Assembly: GCF_029784155.1 (NCBI RefSeq)
Contig: NC_073691.1
Span: 131,936,714-132,000,713, forward strand
Direction of reading: 5' to 3'
DNA from: Uranotaenia lowii
Lineage: Eukaryota; Arthropoda; Insecta; Diptera; Culicidae
DNA: 64,000 nt
The position numbers were made by a program, and so were the translations under genes. The notes below the pieces were generated by a model, which saw only the letters and a list, made by a program, of their open reading frames with translations, did not search any database and was not told the origin of the DNA. Positions 23,828 to 34,155 of the stretch are shown in pieces (within the stretch, counting starts at the first letter, position 1; each line of letters opens with the position of its first letter).

Positions 23828-25286
23828 TTGATGAGTGGTACTGAAGCAAGTGATAGTGACTCCAACTCACTGGTTCCTGATTCGCGAGACTTCAACGTCA
23901 CTGTTCGAGACAGGTCTGGCAGAATGGAAGAACTCCGCCAAGAAAACAAAGATCTTCAAGCCGAAATCGAACGTCTTAAGAATTTGCAAATAACTAAATC
24001 TGAAGAAAATGCCGAGCCTAGTTCAGAGCTTACCCTAGCGAATTCGATAAGACCAAGCCAATACGAGTTACAAAATTTGGTTTCCGAGTTCAATCCCGAC
24101 ATTTCGACGTGTGAAGCAGCTGAATTTTGGATAAGAAACATACAATCAACAGCGGAGGTGTACGGTTGGTCCGAGTTAATAATGTTCCACTGCGCCAGAA
24201 CTCAACTTCGGGGAGCTGCTAATTTGTGGTGGTGTGGAGCTCAATCTCGTATTAAGAATTGGAGAGACTTTAAGAGTGAGTTTTTGTTAGCTTTTCCAGA
24301 GTCTCTCGACACCATATCCATTCATGATCAGCTTATGAAGAGAAACATATTTCTACGATCAAGTTGCTCTTGGACGTAAAGGTGGTTTCGACGATCGCAC
24401 GATAATAAAATATGTCATCGCGGGTGTGGAAAATATACATAGATCCAACGGTGTCACAATATCCATTACACGTTCGCTCCCTGAGCTTCTTGAGCAACTT
24501 AAGTGGTTAGATGGACTGGAGAAAATGTGCTCAAACGGAAAGCCCACCGTCGACGATAAAATACCAAATGACAAATACAAAGGTCGGAAATGTTTTCGTT
24601 GCGGCTCTGATCAACATTTGGCCAAGGATTGTTTTCTAAGTCGGAGTGGCAAGCCATCATATCCAGTGAAAGCGATCGAAGTGGATGACGATTTCGAGAA
24701 ACTTATTACTATCAATGGTAACAAAATGATGGCTTTGATCGACAGCGGTAGCCGGGTGACTACAATAAAATGTTCGATGGCGAAGATGTTTGGAAATAGG
24801 GAACCTGTTGACCTTTGGCTGAAGGGTTTCGGTGGCCGTCATATACACGCTGAGGAGAAGGTAGTAGCAGTGTTGGAGGTAGATGAAGTTTCGGAAAAAG
24901 TGGACCTTATAGTCGTGCCGAACTAAGTTCAGGACCTACCAGTAATAGTGGGTAAGGATTTTTTGAAACGTGACAGTGTGATGTTAACAAAAAAGAAAGG
25001 AAAAGTGTGGATTTCGAAGGGAGAGTGCAACGAGTCTGGCAACACGGTTGATCAACAAGAAGTGGAATTAAAAGTTCGAGAGGTTTGTCCCATACATACT
25101 TTTTCGTCAATAACCGATGCAGCAGAGCAGCTTAGCAATAATACGCTGATTCGTGATCGTGTGCTGAGGCAAACTGATGGCTACAATAAATGTGTGGTAC
25201 CCGAACGTACTTGTTGTAACACCGTCGACGACGACACATCAGTAATGATGCTCGGTGGCGAGGAACAGTTTCATCAGGATTTTTAA
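23828..25286 (+). pseudogene. Gypsy-like Gag-protease, frameshifted and with a stop
   Basis: Structural Gag and aspartic protease of a Ty3/gypsy-type element. A coiled-coil-like N-terminal part (RQENKDLQAEIERLKNLQ) leads into a capsid-type segment (FWIRNIQSTAEVYGWSE, then RGAANLWW). A one-base shift near 24345 separates this from the next frame, which has the CCHC knuckle CFRCGSDQHLAKDC (about 24595) and the protease active site ALIDSGSRVTTIK (about 24735). A TAA at 24924-24926 interrupts the protease region. After it the same frame continues (VIVGKDFLKRD) to 25286 and then stops short of any RT. Two disabling lesions plus loss of pol make this copy non-coding. Confidence 0.88.
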
Positions 25287-25331
25287 TCAAATTGAATTGA
25301 TGAGGTCATCAAATATACTGTGGTGTCAGTT

Positions 25332-25587
25332 TGTAAACCATTGAATGATAAAAAGGAACATCCCTTGAACATTAACTCGTTTCGTGCCATAAAATCCGAA
25401 CAAAGATGAGAAAATCAAAAACTTTATCTAATTAGATCAGTGGTATTCGGGAAGCGATCGAATAAAGAAGCACTTTTATATACCTAAATAAGAATCGGTG
25501 TTTCTGTAGATTCTATTGAGAAAAATCTTAATCGTGCCGCAGTTTGGATTGGATCCTAGGTTGAGAATAGATTTTTTTTGGCCTACA
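25332..25587 (+). repeat. 3' LTR of gypsy-like element
   Basis: 256 bp, collinear with the 5' LTR and followed by the CAGG target duplication. Confidence 0.92.
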
Positions 25588-25844
25588 CAGGAAAGAAATA
25601 AGAAAACGGTTGGAGGATAAAAAATAACTTTTTTTTAAGATTGTAGAAAAATTTCCCTTTTTTTAGCAAGAATGTGTTTATATTCCTTCCAAAATAAATA
25701 ATAACTTTAAAAATTTTGATACAAAGTATTTTTATTATTTAATTTTGACATAAATGATGAATTTCGAAGAAAATATGAAATTATCAAAAAAAAAATATGG
25801 AATAAGCCTTTCAAAATAACTGGCAACACTGTAGCAAATTAACA

Positions 25845-26183
25845 AACAAGGTAATGAAGGTGTATTCTCTATGATCATTTCTACACCCACAAATCAGACT
25901 CTACTCCAATTATGAACTTCCTTGGAGGTGGAAGTTTCAGTATAAGATTCTTTGCCAGAACGGCATTAACAAGCACGGTGTATATACTTGGCCAGCTGGC
26001 AACTGATCAAACGTTCTTATTATTAGTCAGTTATAAGAGGAAACAGTGTGCTTACCTGTTGGCCACTTATTGGATTCGAACCCAAAAGTTTTCTTTCCGA
26101 TACCGGGAATCGAACCCAGTACGCCTGGCATACCAAAACCAGACTCGCGCCAGCCTATCCGTTAGACCACATCGGCGCTGTTA
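25845..26183 (-). mobile_element. tRNA-derived SINE (339 bp) with 10-bp target duplication
   Basis: Read on the minus strand, the head is tRNA-like: A box TGGTCTAACGGATAGG (26154-26169) and B box GGGTTCGATTCC (26106-26117), the two parts of an RNA polymerase III promoter. CAAATTAACA flanks both sides (25835-25844 and 26184-26193), as expected for LINE-driven retroposition. The anticodon-loop position reads TTTTGGTA, resembling a proline (TGG) tRNA, but the acceptor stem is imperfect, so this is a SINE head rather than a tRNA gene. The 3' end lies to the left. Confidence 0.8.
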
Positions 26184-26347
26184 CAAATTAACATGTAGGT
26201 ATTGTTATCAAAGAATCTCAGACTGTTTTGGAATAGATCATTTTCTGTCATCAAAAGCCTGACCTCAAAGCTAAATAATAACCCGCATAAATGAGAATTA
26301 TAACCAAACGATTTCTGAAATCGTCAAATGACGATTTATGAAGCGTA

Positions 26348-27305
26348 AGGCTATGATCATTTAGTATCCGGGCACTTTATTTCGGTGATATCTACGTTAA
26401 TAGAGCTCGGATATGCAAAAATTTAGTAGCATTGTGTTGGTTATGAAAATGACTATCTTGCCTATTTTTGATAGATTTTTAAGCTTACGTGTGTTTGAGA
26501 AATTTACGACGCAAAAAGACATGATAAAAATAATTTTGCACAAATTTGCTAATTTTACGCATTTTGCGCATCGAAAATTCTTCATTGTTGACTTGAAAGC
26601 TCATGAACTGTTGATTTTTCTGATTTTTTTTTTCGGATCAAATAGTTAATAAGTATAAAGAGCCCTCTCTAGGATGCTAACGAAGTTCAAACCAAGCCTC
26701 TCAGTGAAACCCTTGATCTTAAATATGGTTAAAAAGTCTATGGTTATTGAGGATAACTGAATGCAGACTCCTTAAATAATGCAAAAAATCCATTTCCGGC
26801 AGGCAAAAAGTGTTGCCTGACTAGTAGACACCAAGTAAATAACTAATAATGATCAGTTCCAAAGATTGTAATCTGTGCATCTGGTTTTTACGCAATATGA
26901 CAGATGTGTTCAGAATCAGAACTTCTGATGGTCAAAAAAATTTATGTTAAAACCGGATTTAAGAGATCAAATTCATCGAGATGCCTACTCATCAAAAGGT
27001 TCCAACACGATTCCAATTGCTTTTTCCAGGTGAGTTTGTGTAAAATATCATGATTTTGCAAAGGTTTTGCTTCTGTGGTAAAAAAAATCAATACATGACT
27101 GAAAAAAGTGTGCAAAGATAAAAAAGAGATTTTATGTAAAAGTTAGAGTATTTCTTGAAATCATTGATAAATATATTTTTTTATATTTTTACATTAAATG
27201 TCATATTAACATCTTCATTTCCTCCATAGAACGTTTTTCGATCAAATGAATAGTTTTTAAGATACACACGTTTGTAACTGCCCGGATACTAAATGATCAT
27301 AGCCT
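26348..27305. mobile_element. TA-flanked TIR element, 27-bp perfect ends
   Basis: Perfect inverted repeats AGGCTATGATCATTTAGTAT + CCGGGCA at both ends, with TA at 26346-26347 and 27306-27307. It is 958 bp long and non-coding. Its interior is related to the element at 49171-50141 (shared CATGACTGAAAAAAGTGTGC and the CATAGAA...CGAATG-like stretch before the right end), although the terminal repeats differ. Confidence 0.85.
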
Positions 27306-27330
27306 TAATAAAACGTTTAGAAAACGATTA

Positions 27331-27522
27331 TTTATTTTTTGTTTCGATTATTGTCGTTTTACCATCTTTTGGGATTCACTACTTTATCAACGTTACAGTT
27401 GGCGAATAGTTATTGTAAAACTTATCCGGTACAACTGTGTTCGATGTTTACTCTTGGGCTCGAACTCGCTGACATCGGCTCAGGAGACAACAGACTTGCC
27501 AACTGAGCTATATCACAAGCCC
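27331..27522 (-). mobile_element. tRNA-derived SINE (192 bp) of a second type
   Basis: The minus-strand head is GGGCTTGTGATATAGCTCAG, with A box TATAGCTCAGTTGGC (27498-27512) and a B-box-like GAGTTCGAGCC (27457-27467). The duplicated target AAAACGATTA lies at 27321-27330 and 27523-27532. The 3' end is to the left, with an A-rich tail (T-rich on +). Its tRNA origin differs from that of the SINE at 25.8 kb. Confidence 0.75.
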
Positions 27523-28642
27523 AAAACGATTAAATAAATTGTTAAATACATTGCCTGAATCGTGAATTCCGTAATGATTGTATTTTGAATATGTAGTTAT
27601 GTTATGTGACTGTTAAAACAGTTTTATGGGAAAATTTTCTGCAAACAGTATGCTAACGGTTGAGGAAACGCTTTTATCAGTAATATGAAACATATCAAAC
27701 TAAAATGGTTATTGATGCAATTGGAAGCGATAAAACGATTCTATAAAACGTCCCAGCAAACATTTAAGAGGGTATATAGCAGGAACAACATAATTATTCA
27801 AACAAATGTACCAGATGAAAAGATTGTATTGTATTGTAAACCAAGTTATATTTTATCCTTTATAGTTCATTATAAACGATGTTAGTTGTATATTGTATTG
27901 TATTTTTTTTTTTATTAGTTGTTAACCCAGGTGGTAAATCCATTTTACGGATTGCATTCCAAGGCACGGCGAGCCACCGCGTCCCCCCAGTTTGCTACTC
28001 TGGGTCCATGGGTGCAATTTGACGACTCATGATACAATGCTAAGGAACACTGTACCCCCTACGCCATAAAGTCCACCTGGGGCCACTGACCTTTGTTCCC
28101 ACCTCGAACTGTTTGACACACTTTGCTTCAATAGTGGGAGGTCATTTCGCGCTAGTGCGCTCCAAGGCAATACTCGTTTCCGAATCCTCTGTCAGCATAA
28201 CCTCATTCTAACACAACTCGATGCGCAACCCCTCCTCTGACGAGTTAGGACCCGACATCTCATCGTGTGAATGAGGTCCCCACGCAGCGCAACTACTAAC
28301 TTTGTGAATCCAGTCCAAGATCCAGAAACACAAAGCGAGTTGTCGACGACACTTTCTCTGTTCAAACACGCGGGTAGGGGGGGTAAGCCCCCTAGGCCAC
28401 GTGTAGGATTCAGACTCCTCCGAACTCACAAATAGTGTTGACTTAAGTCACCACTCAGCGCAACTACCCGATCTTCAAGTCGGGCGCATGACCACCCGAA
28501 GCGCAGATCGGGCTATAGAACGCCCTCATCAGGTCACACTCGCGGTTCGGGCGCATCAATTCCCGAAACGCGTGTCGAACCCTGACACCTCCGGCAGAAT
28601 GTGCCTCTCGGACACTGACGTGTAAACACGTCCCTAAGTGAT

Positions 28643-29306
28643 CGCCCGATCAGGAGGGAAAAACAAAAATATATCAAAATGAGATATTTTGATACATATT
28701 TTTTTCTATCTAAATGAGTTATAATTCAGTACTCGTAGGATGTTAAAATATCTCAAATTATATCAAAAAATCTATACGATCATAGCTAAATTATATCAGT
28801 TTTTGATATGCTCCTATCAAGATTATATCTCGTTCAGATAGCATAGTTTGATATTGGACAGAACAAATTATATCAAAATTATAACTTATCAAGATATGAG
28901 TGCTTCGAGAAAATTTTCTAGTGGAAGGTCAATAAACCACATTATTTGATAAAACCATGCCCCATTTTTGGTTTCCCAAAAATTTGATTTAATTTTATGA
29001 ATCTGTTGAACGAAACTCGTTAATGTAAGGTTTGAGCCGTTGACTTCGATGTCCGTGTTTCAGAAAAAGTTGTACGTATATCAAAATAAGATATAATCAT
29101 TTTATTTTAGGACAATCCAAAAAAAATCTTGATCATTGAATATGAGCTCAACCCCATTCAAGTTTGTCAATCAGAATAAGATATAATCCAGATTGGAGAA
29201 ACTTAAAATCGAAAATTAGGAGTACTTAATTATAACTGAATCAGATGTAAATATCTTGGTGAGATACGATTGAGTTATTATTTTGATATGCTCTCCTGAT
29301 CGGGCG
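28643..29306. mobile_element. MITE with CGCCCGATCAGGAG ends and TATATCAAAA motifs
   Basis: 14-bp perfect inverted repeats at 28643-28656 and 29293-29306. The 664-bp interior is AT-rich and contains about a dozen ATATC/GATAT motifs in both orientations (for example TTATATCAAAA, TTTTGATATG), unlike the GC-rich LINE sequence around it. No target duplication could be fixed. Confidence 0.65.
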
Positions 29307-29357
29307 GCCCACCATTGGCCACCACTTTGCGCATCTACTCATTTTGCGAATCGGGTC

Positions 29358-30036
29358 TGTTCAGTCCGCAGAGCGGTCTGAAGAAAGAACGCGACGCGAA
29401 GAAGGAGAGCGGTCCGAAGAAGAGCGGGGAGAAACAACATCAGCCAATCAGCGAGCAGCGCGCGACGAGCCAAAGTAATAAAAAGCGCGGTCCCGCTGGT
29501 CGCGCAAGTTTAGTAAATTTCCAACCGTTAAACCAAAAACATCCCGAGAGAGCAGCAAAGAGAGAGCAGCAAGAGAGAACCAGCCGGAGAGCAAAAGCAG
29601 CCACCAGGAAATAGCTGCTCGCATCATCGTCGTCGTGCTCGGACAGAGCCGATAGCATCGCGAGAGCGAAACGTTCGCTCATCCAGAGAACATCCGAGAA
29701 AGTTCCAGAGTGTGAATAAATGAAAGTAGAGAAAAATAAATCGATATGAAGTGCTAAGTGACAGTGTTTTTCTTCGTGCTCGCTGCTACAGTTTCTTGCT
29801 TCCGGTTCTCTGTTGCCACACCCCAAAGGGCTCTTTTCAGAGCCACTATCCGAAAGAGTTTAGCTACTGTGGCAACCACCGATTTGTTTGGCATTCCAGG
29901 CAGCCTGTCCACCGACCTGCCTCCACTGGTTTGGCAACCACAGGGGTTGTCAAGTCGAGGCCCAATCCCACAAGGGGAGCGGGCAACCAGTGGTTGTTTT
30001 TTATGCCACCCACCGAGATACAGTCCACCCTCTCCA
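29358..30036 (+). repeat. 5' LTR of BEL element
   Basis: 679 bp, TG...CA, preceded by GGGTC. Open frames inside it (for example 29315-29614 and the minus frames) recur in the 3' LTR and are not genes. Confidence 0.95.
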
Positions 30037-30056
30037 TATGGTCCTTCGAACCGGAT
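30037..30056 (+). other. Putative primer-binding site of BEL element
   Basis: TGGTCCTTCGAACCGGA begins at about 30039, two bases after the 5' LTR. Position and the leading TGG (complement of tRNA CCA) fit a minus-strand primer site. The tRNA species was not identified. Confidence 0.6.
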
Positions 30057-30280
30057 GAAGGAACGAGTTCCTGCCGACGGAATACGTCCGTCACCTGAGT
30101 GAATCGGGAAGCAAGGTGCTGTTAGCGGAGCACGGAGAAAATAGTGTGAAAATTGCAAAGAAAGAAGTGAAATTTGACAAAGAACTATAAGACTGAAACT
30201 TGAGGTGAAAAATACAAGCGAGATAAAAAGTGAAATCAAAAGACAAACAGTGAAGTGAAAAAACAAAAAAGTGATTCAAA

Positions 30281-32905
30281 ATGCCACCAAAAAGAACTCC
30301 GGTAAAGAATAGCCCGGATTCAGCGAGAGAAGACGACAACCTGGAAGTACTGAAGTACAACCGGGAAAAGGAGCAACGAAATGTCAGGAGAGTGCAAGGC
30401 ATCCTGATCCAAGCGGAAGAGGAACATGTTGAACTAACCTCAGCCCAGCTTAAAGTCTACCAACGAAGCATCGAATGTTCCAAAGCGGAGTTCAACAAAC
30501 ATCACAACGATATCATCGCCCAATCTTCACCAGCCGAGCGTGACAAACAGGAGGACGTTTACTTCGCCTTTATGGACCTTTACGAAGAAGTGTCCATGGT
30601 GGTCGAGAGTTGGCTCGAAAAATTATCGCCAGCTCTACAGTCGCAGCCGCAGCCCATCAGCAGTCAGCCTCCCATGATCATCCAACCTTCCCTACCCAGA
30701 GCCATACCGACGTTCGACGGGAGGTATGAACAATGGGAGAAATTTAAGGTTATGTTCCGGGATGTGGTCGACAGAACCAACGAACCAGACCGCATCAAGC
30801 TGTACCACCTAGAGAAGGCCCTTGTTGGAGACGCCGCCGGGTTGATAGATGCCAAAACTATCACCGACGGCAATTACGGTCGAGCTTGGCAACTTTTGGA
30901 CGAACGATACTCCGACCAACGAAGGATGGTTGACCGGCATCTGGCAGGCCTGCTAGGTGTGAAGAAGCTAGGCAACGAATCGTTCAGCGAGTTGAGGGCC
31001 CTGGTGGAGACATTCGATGGACATGTTGACAACCTGAAGTTCCTGGGCCATGGTTTCGCCGATGTAGCCGAGTACATGGTGGTGCTCCTGATGTCTCGTG
31101 CTTTGGATGACGAGACAAAGAAGCTGTGGGAGTCGACCATCAGAAAAGGTGAGCTGCCAACGTACGAGGACACCATTCGCTTTCTCAAGGAAAGGGTGTC
31201 TGTACTGGAAAGATGCCAAACGTCCACCGATAGAAGTCAGCATAAGTATCGCGAACCATCCAAATTCTATCCACCAAGGAATCCGAGAATCAACACGGTC
31301 TCTTCCCAAGCCCGAAAGCAGCCGCACTGTGACTTCTGCGGCAAAGATCACCTTAACTTCGAGTGTCCCCAGTTCAACGAAATGTCGGTCAGCCAAAGGA
31401 AAAGTAAGGTGAAGGAGAAGAACCTCTGCTTCAACTGCCTCAGACGTAGACATCGAGTGGGTGTTTGTTCTTCTCCTAAGACCTGTTTTCACTGCCAAAG
31501 GAGACATCACTCATTACTGCACCAGGAGGAAATGAGACATCCAGCGTTCCCTGTGTCGACGCGAACATCAGAGGTCCAGGTTCCGGTTTCAGCAAGCAGG
31601 CCATCGACTAACGGTGCGTCCTCAAATGCCGCCCATTCTCACGTACCAACGAAGTCGACGCATCAAGTGTTCCTGTTCACCGCACTGATCAACGTGATGG
31701 ATAAGGATCAGCAGCCGCATCCGTGCAGGGCGCTTTTAGACTGCGGATCGCAAGCGAGTTTCATCACGCAGTCATTTGCCGACGCTCTGAGGATCCCAAC
31801 AAACGAGGTGAGTGTTTCTGTTACTGGTATTGGTAGTGCTAAGTCCACAATCAAGAAAATGGGTACCGTCCAAGTCTACTCCAGATGCAATAGCTTTACG
31901 TTGTCGCTGTCCTGCCTTGTGTCACCAAAAATTACTGGCCTACTCCCTTCGTCTACAACTGATATTGAGTCTTGGGAAATACCTTCAGGCATTCAACTCG
32001 CAGATCCCTCCTTTTTTAAAATGAACACGATCGACATGCTTATTGGTATGGACCATTTTTATGAAATAATAAAACCAGGTTACTTGAAGTTGTCCGACAA
32101 TCTTCTTACGTTGCAAGATTCTCAATTTGGTTGGCTGGTAGGAGGAAATTACTGTGAGGGTCTTTATACTGGAGCAGTCTTGCGTTCATTTACTGTTAGT
32201 TCAGATCCTGTTGACAAGCTTGATCAAAGGTATTGGGAAGTTGAGAGCATTACCCCTGAGGAAGTTCTGTCCACCAAAGTTGATGAGTGTGAGCGACATT
32301 TCCTAGCCATCCATCATCCAGAAATCCAAGAATACAACAATCTTCATGATCCCGAAGCCCTCACTCCTGCATCGATCATGATAGAACGTCCCCTTAGTAC
32401 AGTACCAGAGCATACGTACCAGAAAATTCCAGCTAACCGTTTGTCTCGCTGGCAGCATGTTCAGCAACTTCGAGAGCATTTTTGGAACAAACGGTCGAAA
32501 GAATATTTGATGGAAGTTAAAATTCGAAGAAAATTCACGCAGAAACGAGTGAAAGTAAAACCTGGGTTGATTGTCGTTCAGAAAAAAGAAAACGTTCCTC
32601 TCCAGCATTGGAAGTTAGGTCGTGTTGTGACAGTGTACCCTGGAGTAGACGGCTTGGCAAGAGTTGTGGACGTTAAACCAAAATCTGGAACCTACAAGAG
32701 GCCCATTCACAAATTAGCACCATTACCAATACTAGACAACCTCGATCAACATGTCATAGGGAGCGAACTTTCTGGCGGGGAGGATGTTCAGTCCGCAGAG
32801 CGGTCTGAAGAAAGAACGCGACGCGAAGAAGGAGAGCGGTCCGAAGAAGAGCGGGGAGAAACAACATCAGCCAATCAGCGAGCAGCGCGCGACGAGCCAA
32901 AGTAA
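30281..32905 (+). CDS. BEL Gag-protease fused in frame to integrase C-terminal tail (874 aa)
   Basis: One uninterrupted frame from ATG 30281. In order: a helical N-terminal region (about residues 1-130); the DUF1759-type Gag core (about 140-290; IPTFDGRYEQWEKFKVMF, LYHLEKALVGDAAGLI); a zinc-binding tract (CDFC about 350, CFNCLRRRHRVGVC about 384, CFHCQRRHHSLLH about 402); and a DUF1758-type protease with active-site ALLDCGSQASFI (Asp about 487). It then reaches the linker before RT (VDECERHF). There the frame jumps, near residues 672-688, to the tail of integrase (LHDPEALTP, LSRWQHVQQLREHFW), a DUF5641-type domain. RT, RNase H and the catalytic integrase are absent. The last 41 codons lie inside the 3' LTR. 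A full-length element would be several kb longer. The frame is intact, so Gag and protease could still be made; expression is unknown. Confidence 0.9.
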   Translation: MPPKRTPVKNSPDSAREDDNLEVLKYNREKEQRNVRRVQGILIQAEEEHVELTSAQLKVYQRSIECSKAEFNKHHNDIIAQSSPAERDKQEDVYFAFMDLYEEVSMVVESWLEKLSPALQSQPQPISSQPPMIIQPSLPRAIPTFDGRYEQWEKFKVMFRDVVDRTNEPDRIKLYHLEKALVGDAAGLIDAKTITDGNYGRAWQLLDERYSDQRRMVDRHLAGLLGVKKLGNESFSELRALVETFDGHVDNLKFLGHGFADVAEYMVVLLMSRALDDETKKLWESTIRKGELPTYEDTIRFLKERVSVLERCQTSTDRSQHKYREPSKFYPPRNPRINTVSSQARKQPHCDFCGKDHLNFECPQFNEMSVSQRKSKVKEKNLCFNCLRRRHRVGVCSSPKTCFHCQRRHHSLLHQEEMRHPAFPVSTRTSEVQVPVSASRPSTNGASSNAAHSHVPTKSTHQVFLFTALINVMDKDQQPHPCRALLDCGSQASFITQSFADALRIPTNEVSVSVTGIGSAKSTIKKMGTVQVYSRCNSFTLSLSCLVSPKITGLLPSSTTDIESWEIPSGIQLADPSFFKMNTIDMLIGMDHFYEIIKPGYLKLSDNLLTLQDSQFGWLVGGNYCEGLYTGAVLRSFTVSSDPVDKLDQRYWEVESITPEEVLSTKVDECERHFLAIHHPEIQEYNNLHDPEALTPASIMIERPLSTVPEHTYQKIPANRLSRWQHVQQLREHFWNKRSKEYLMEVKIRRKFTQKRVKVKPGLIVVQKKENVPLQHWKLGRVVTVYPGVDGLARVVDVKPKSGTYKRPIHKLAPLPILDNLDQHVIGSELSGGEDVQSAERSEERTRREEGERSEEERGETTSANQRAARDEPK

Positions 32906-33463
32906 TAAAAAGCGCGGTCCCGCTGGTCGCGCAAGTTTAGTAAATTTCCAACCGTTAAACCAAAAACATCCCGAGAGAGCAGCAAAGAGAGAGCAGCAAG
33001 AGAGAACCAGCCGGAGAGCAAAAGCAGCCACCAGGAAATAGCTGCTCGCATCATCGTCGTCGTGCTCGGACAGAGCCGATAGCATCGCGAGAGCGAAACG
33101 TTCGCTCATCCAGAGAACATCCGAGAAAGTTCCAGAGTGTGAATAAATGAAAGTAGAGAAAAATAAATCGATATGAAGTGCTAAGTGACAGTGTTTTTCT
33201 TCGTGCTCGCTGCTACAGTTTCTTGCTTCCGGTTCTCTGTTGCCACACCCCAAAGGGCTCTTTTCAGAGCCACTATCCGAAAGAGTTTAGCTACTGTGGC
33301 AACCACCGATTTGTTTGGCATTCCAGGCAGCCTGTCCACCGACCTGCCTCCACTGGTTTGGCAACCACAGGGGTTGTCAAGTCGAGGCCCAATCCCACAA
33401 GGGGAGCGGGCAACCAGTGGTTGTTTTTTATGCCACCCACCGAGATACAGTCCACCCTCTCCA
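32785..33463 (+). repeat. 3' LTR of BEL element
   Basis: 679 bp, followed by GGGTC. Its first 121 bases encode the end of the Gag-protease ORF, which stops at 32905. Confidence 0.95.
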
Positions 33464-34014
33464 GGGTCTATACCCACCGAAGCGCAAAACGAGTTGGCGA
33501 TCGCTCTCCCTCCGGTCACGTCCGCATATCAGGGCCATGACCCCCCGAAAGCGTGTTGGACCATCACGCACACACCCAAGTACTGGTACCTAAGTACCCG
33601 GGTGCACCACTTCTTCCGCGCGGGTTTGGCAGACCCGTCGACAGCCTCTAGTGGGTTTGGTGTAGTTCTCTTGACCGTACATCTGCAATACGCCGGACTT
33701 GCAGACACGTTTCCACTCTGCACCACGGGGAGGTGGAACTACTTCGCAGAGCATATTGTATTGTATAGTTCATTATAAACGATAACATGTAGTAAATCAT
33801 ATAGAAAGATCAATAAAGTTGTTTTGAATCGCAGTAGCATTGTGTAAAGCTCAATATTTAATCCCACAGCACAATCAAGCAATCTTTCATGCTTGCGATC
33901 TATGATGACATATTGTTTCCATGAAAGGTCGTACAGTAATTGTAAAAACATCGTATAATGGAATTTAAACAATCTATTCGTACTTGTCATTCAAAGTCGC
34001 TTATTGAGAATAAT

Positions 34015-34155
34015 AAAATATATCTGCTTCGTTGATAAATGTAACGGTAGAATCGATATAGCTGAACTAAATTTCCATCTAGATGTTGATGAGTGATAAA
34101 ATTAGAAGAGACAAATTTTGTAAGATAAATTGACAAATAAAACTGAATTTTTAAA

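Larger units (their letters stand above)
23266..25587 (+). mobile_element. Gypsy-like LTR retrotransposon, RT and integrase deleted
   Basis: Two 256-bp LTRs (23266-23521 and 25332-25587), starting TGTAAACCATTG and ending GGCCTACA, differ at only two positions that I could find. CAGG flanks both outer ends (23262-23265 and 25588-25591), a 4-bp target duplication. The 1810-bp interior encodes Gag, a zinc knuckle and a protease, but no reverse transcriptase, RNase H or integrase. It is therefore internally deleted and non-autonomous, although recently inserted by LTR similarity. Confidence 0.92.
29358..33463 (+). mobile_element. BEL/Pao LTR retrotransposon, internally deleted, LTRs apparently identical
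   Basis: Two 679-bp LTRs (29358-30036 and 32785-33463), TGTTCAGTCCGC...CCCTCTCCA, are offset by exactly 3427 bases and showed no difference that I could find; their spurious frames translate identically. GGGTC flanks both sides (29353-29357 and 33464-33468). After the 5' LTR comes TATGGTCCTTCGAACCGGAT, a primer-binding-site-like sequence starting TGG. The interior is only 2748 bp and holds one long ORF. The element inserted into the LINE 3' end. It is young, but lacks RT, RNase H and integrase core. Confidence 0.95.
27904..33752 (-). mobile_element. 5'-truncated non-LTR retrotransposon 3' end, with nested MITE and BEL
   Basis: A 14-bp target duplication ATATTGTATTGTAT lies at 27890-27903 and 33753-33766. 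A T run (27904-27913) on the + strand is the poly(A) tail of a minus-strand LINE. The element's own sequence is about 1.07 kb of GC-rich, apparently untranslated DNA at 27914-28642, 29307-29357 and 33464-33752. It has no RT coding, so only the 3' UTR remains and the clade cannot be named. A MITE (28643-29306) and the BEL element (29358-33463) are inserted in it. Confidence 0.75.

Noticed and set aside
26100..26185. A functional proline-type tRNA gene
   Set aside because: A and B boxes are good, but the acceptor stem has mismatches and the unit continues into a tail bounded by target duplications, which identifies a SINE.
29440..30266. Overlapping 100-170-codon frames in the BEL LTRs
   Set aside because: They recur identically in both LTRs and lie on both strands, so they are by-products of GC-rich LTR sequence.
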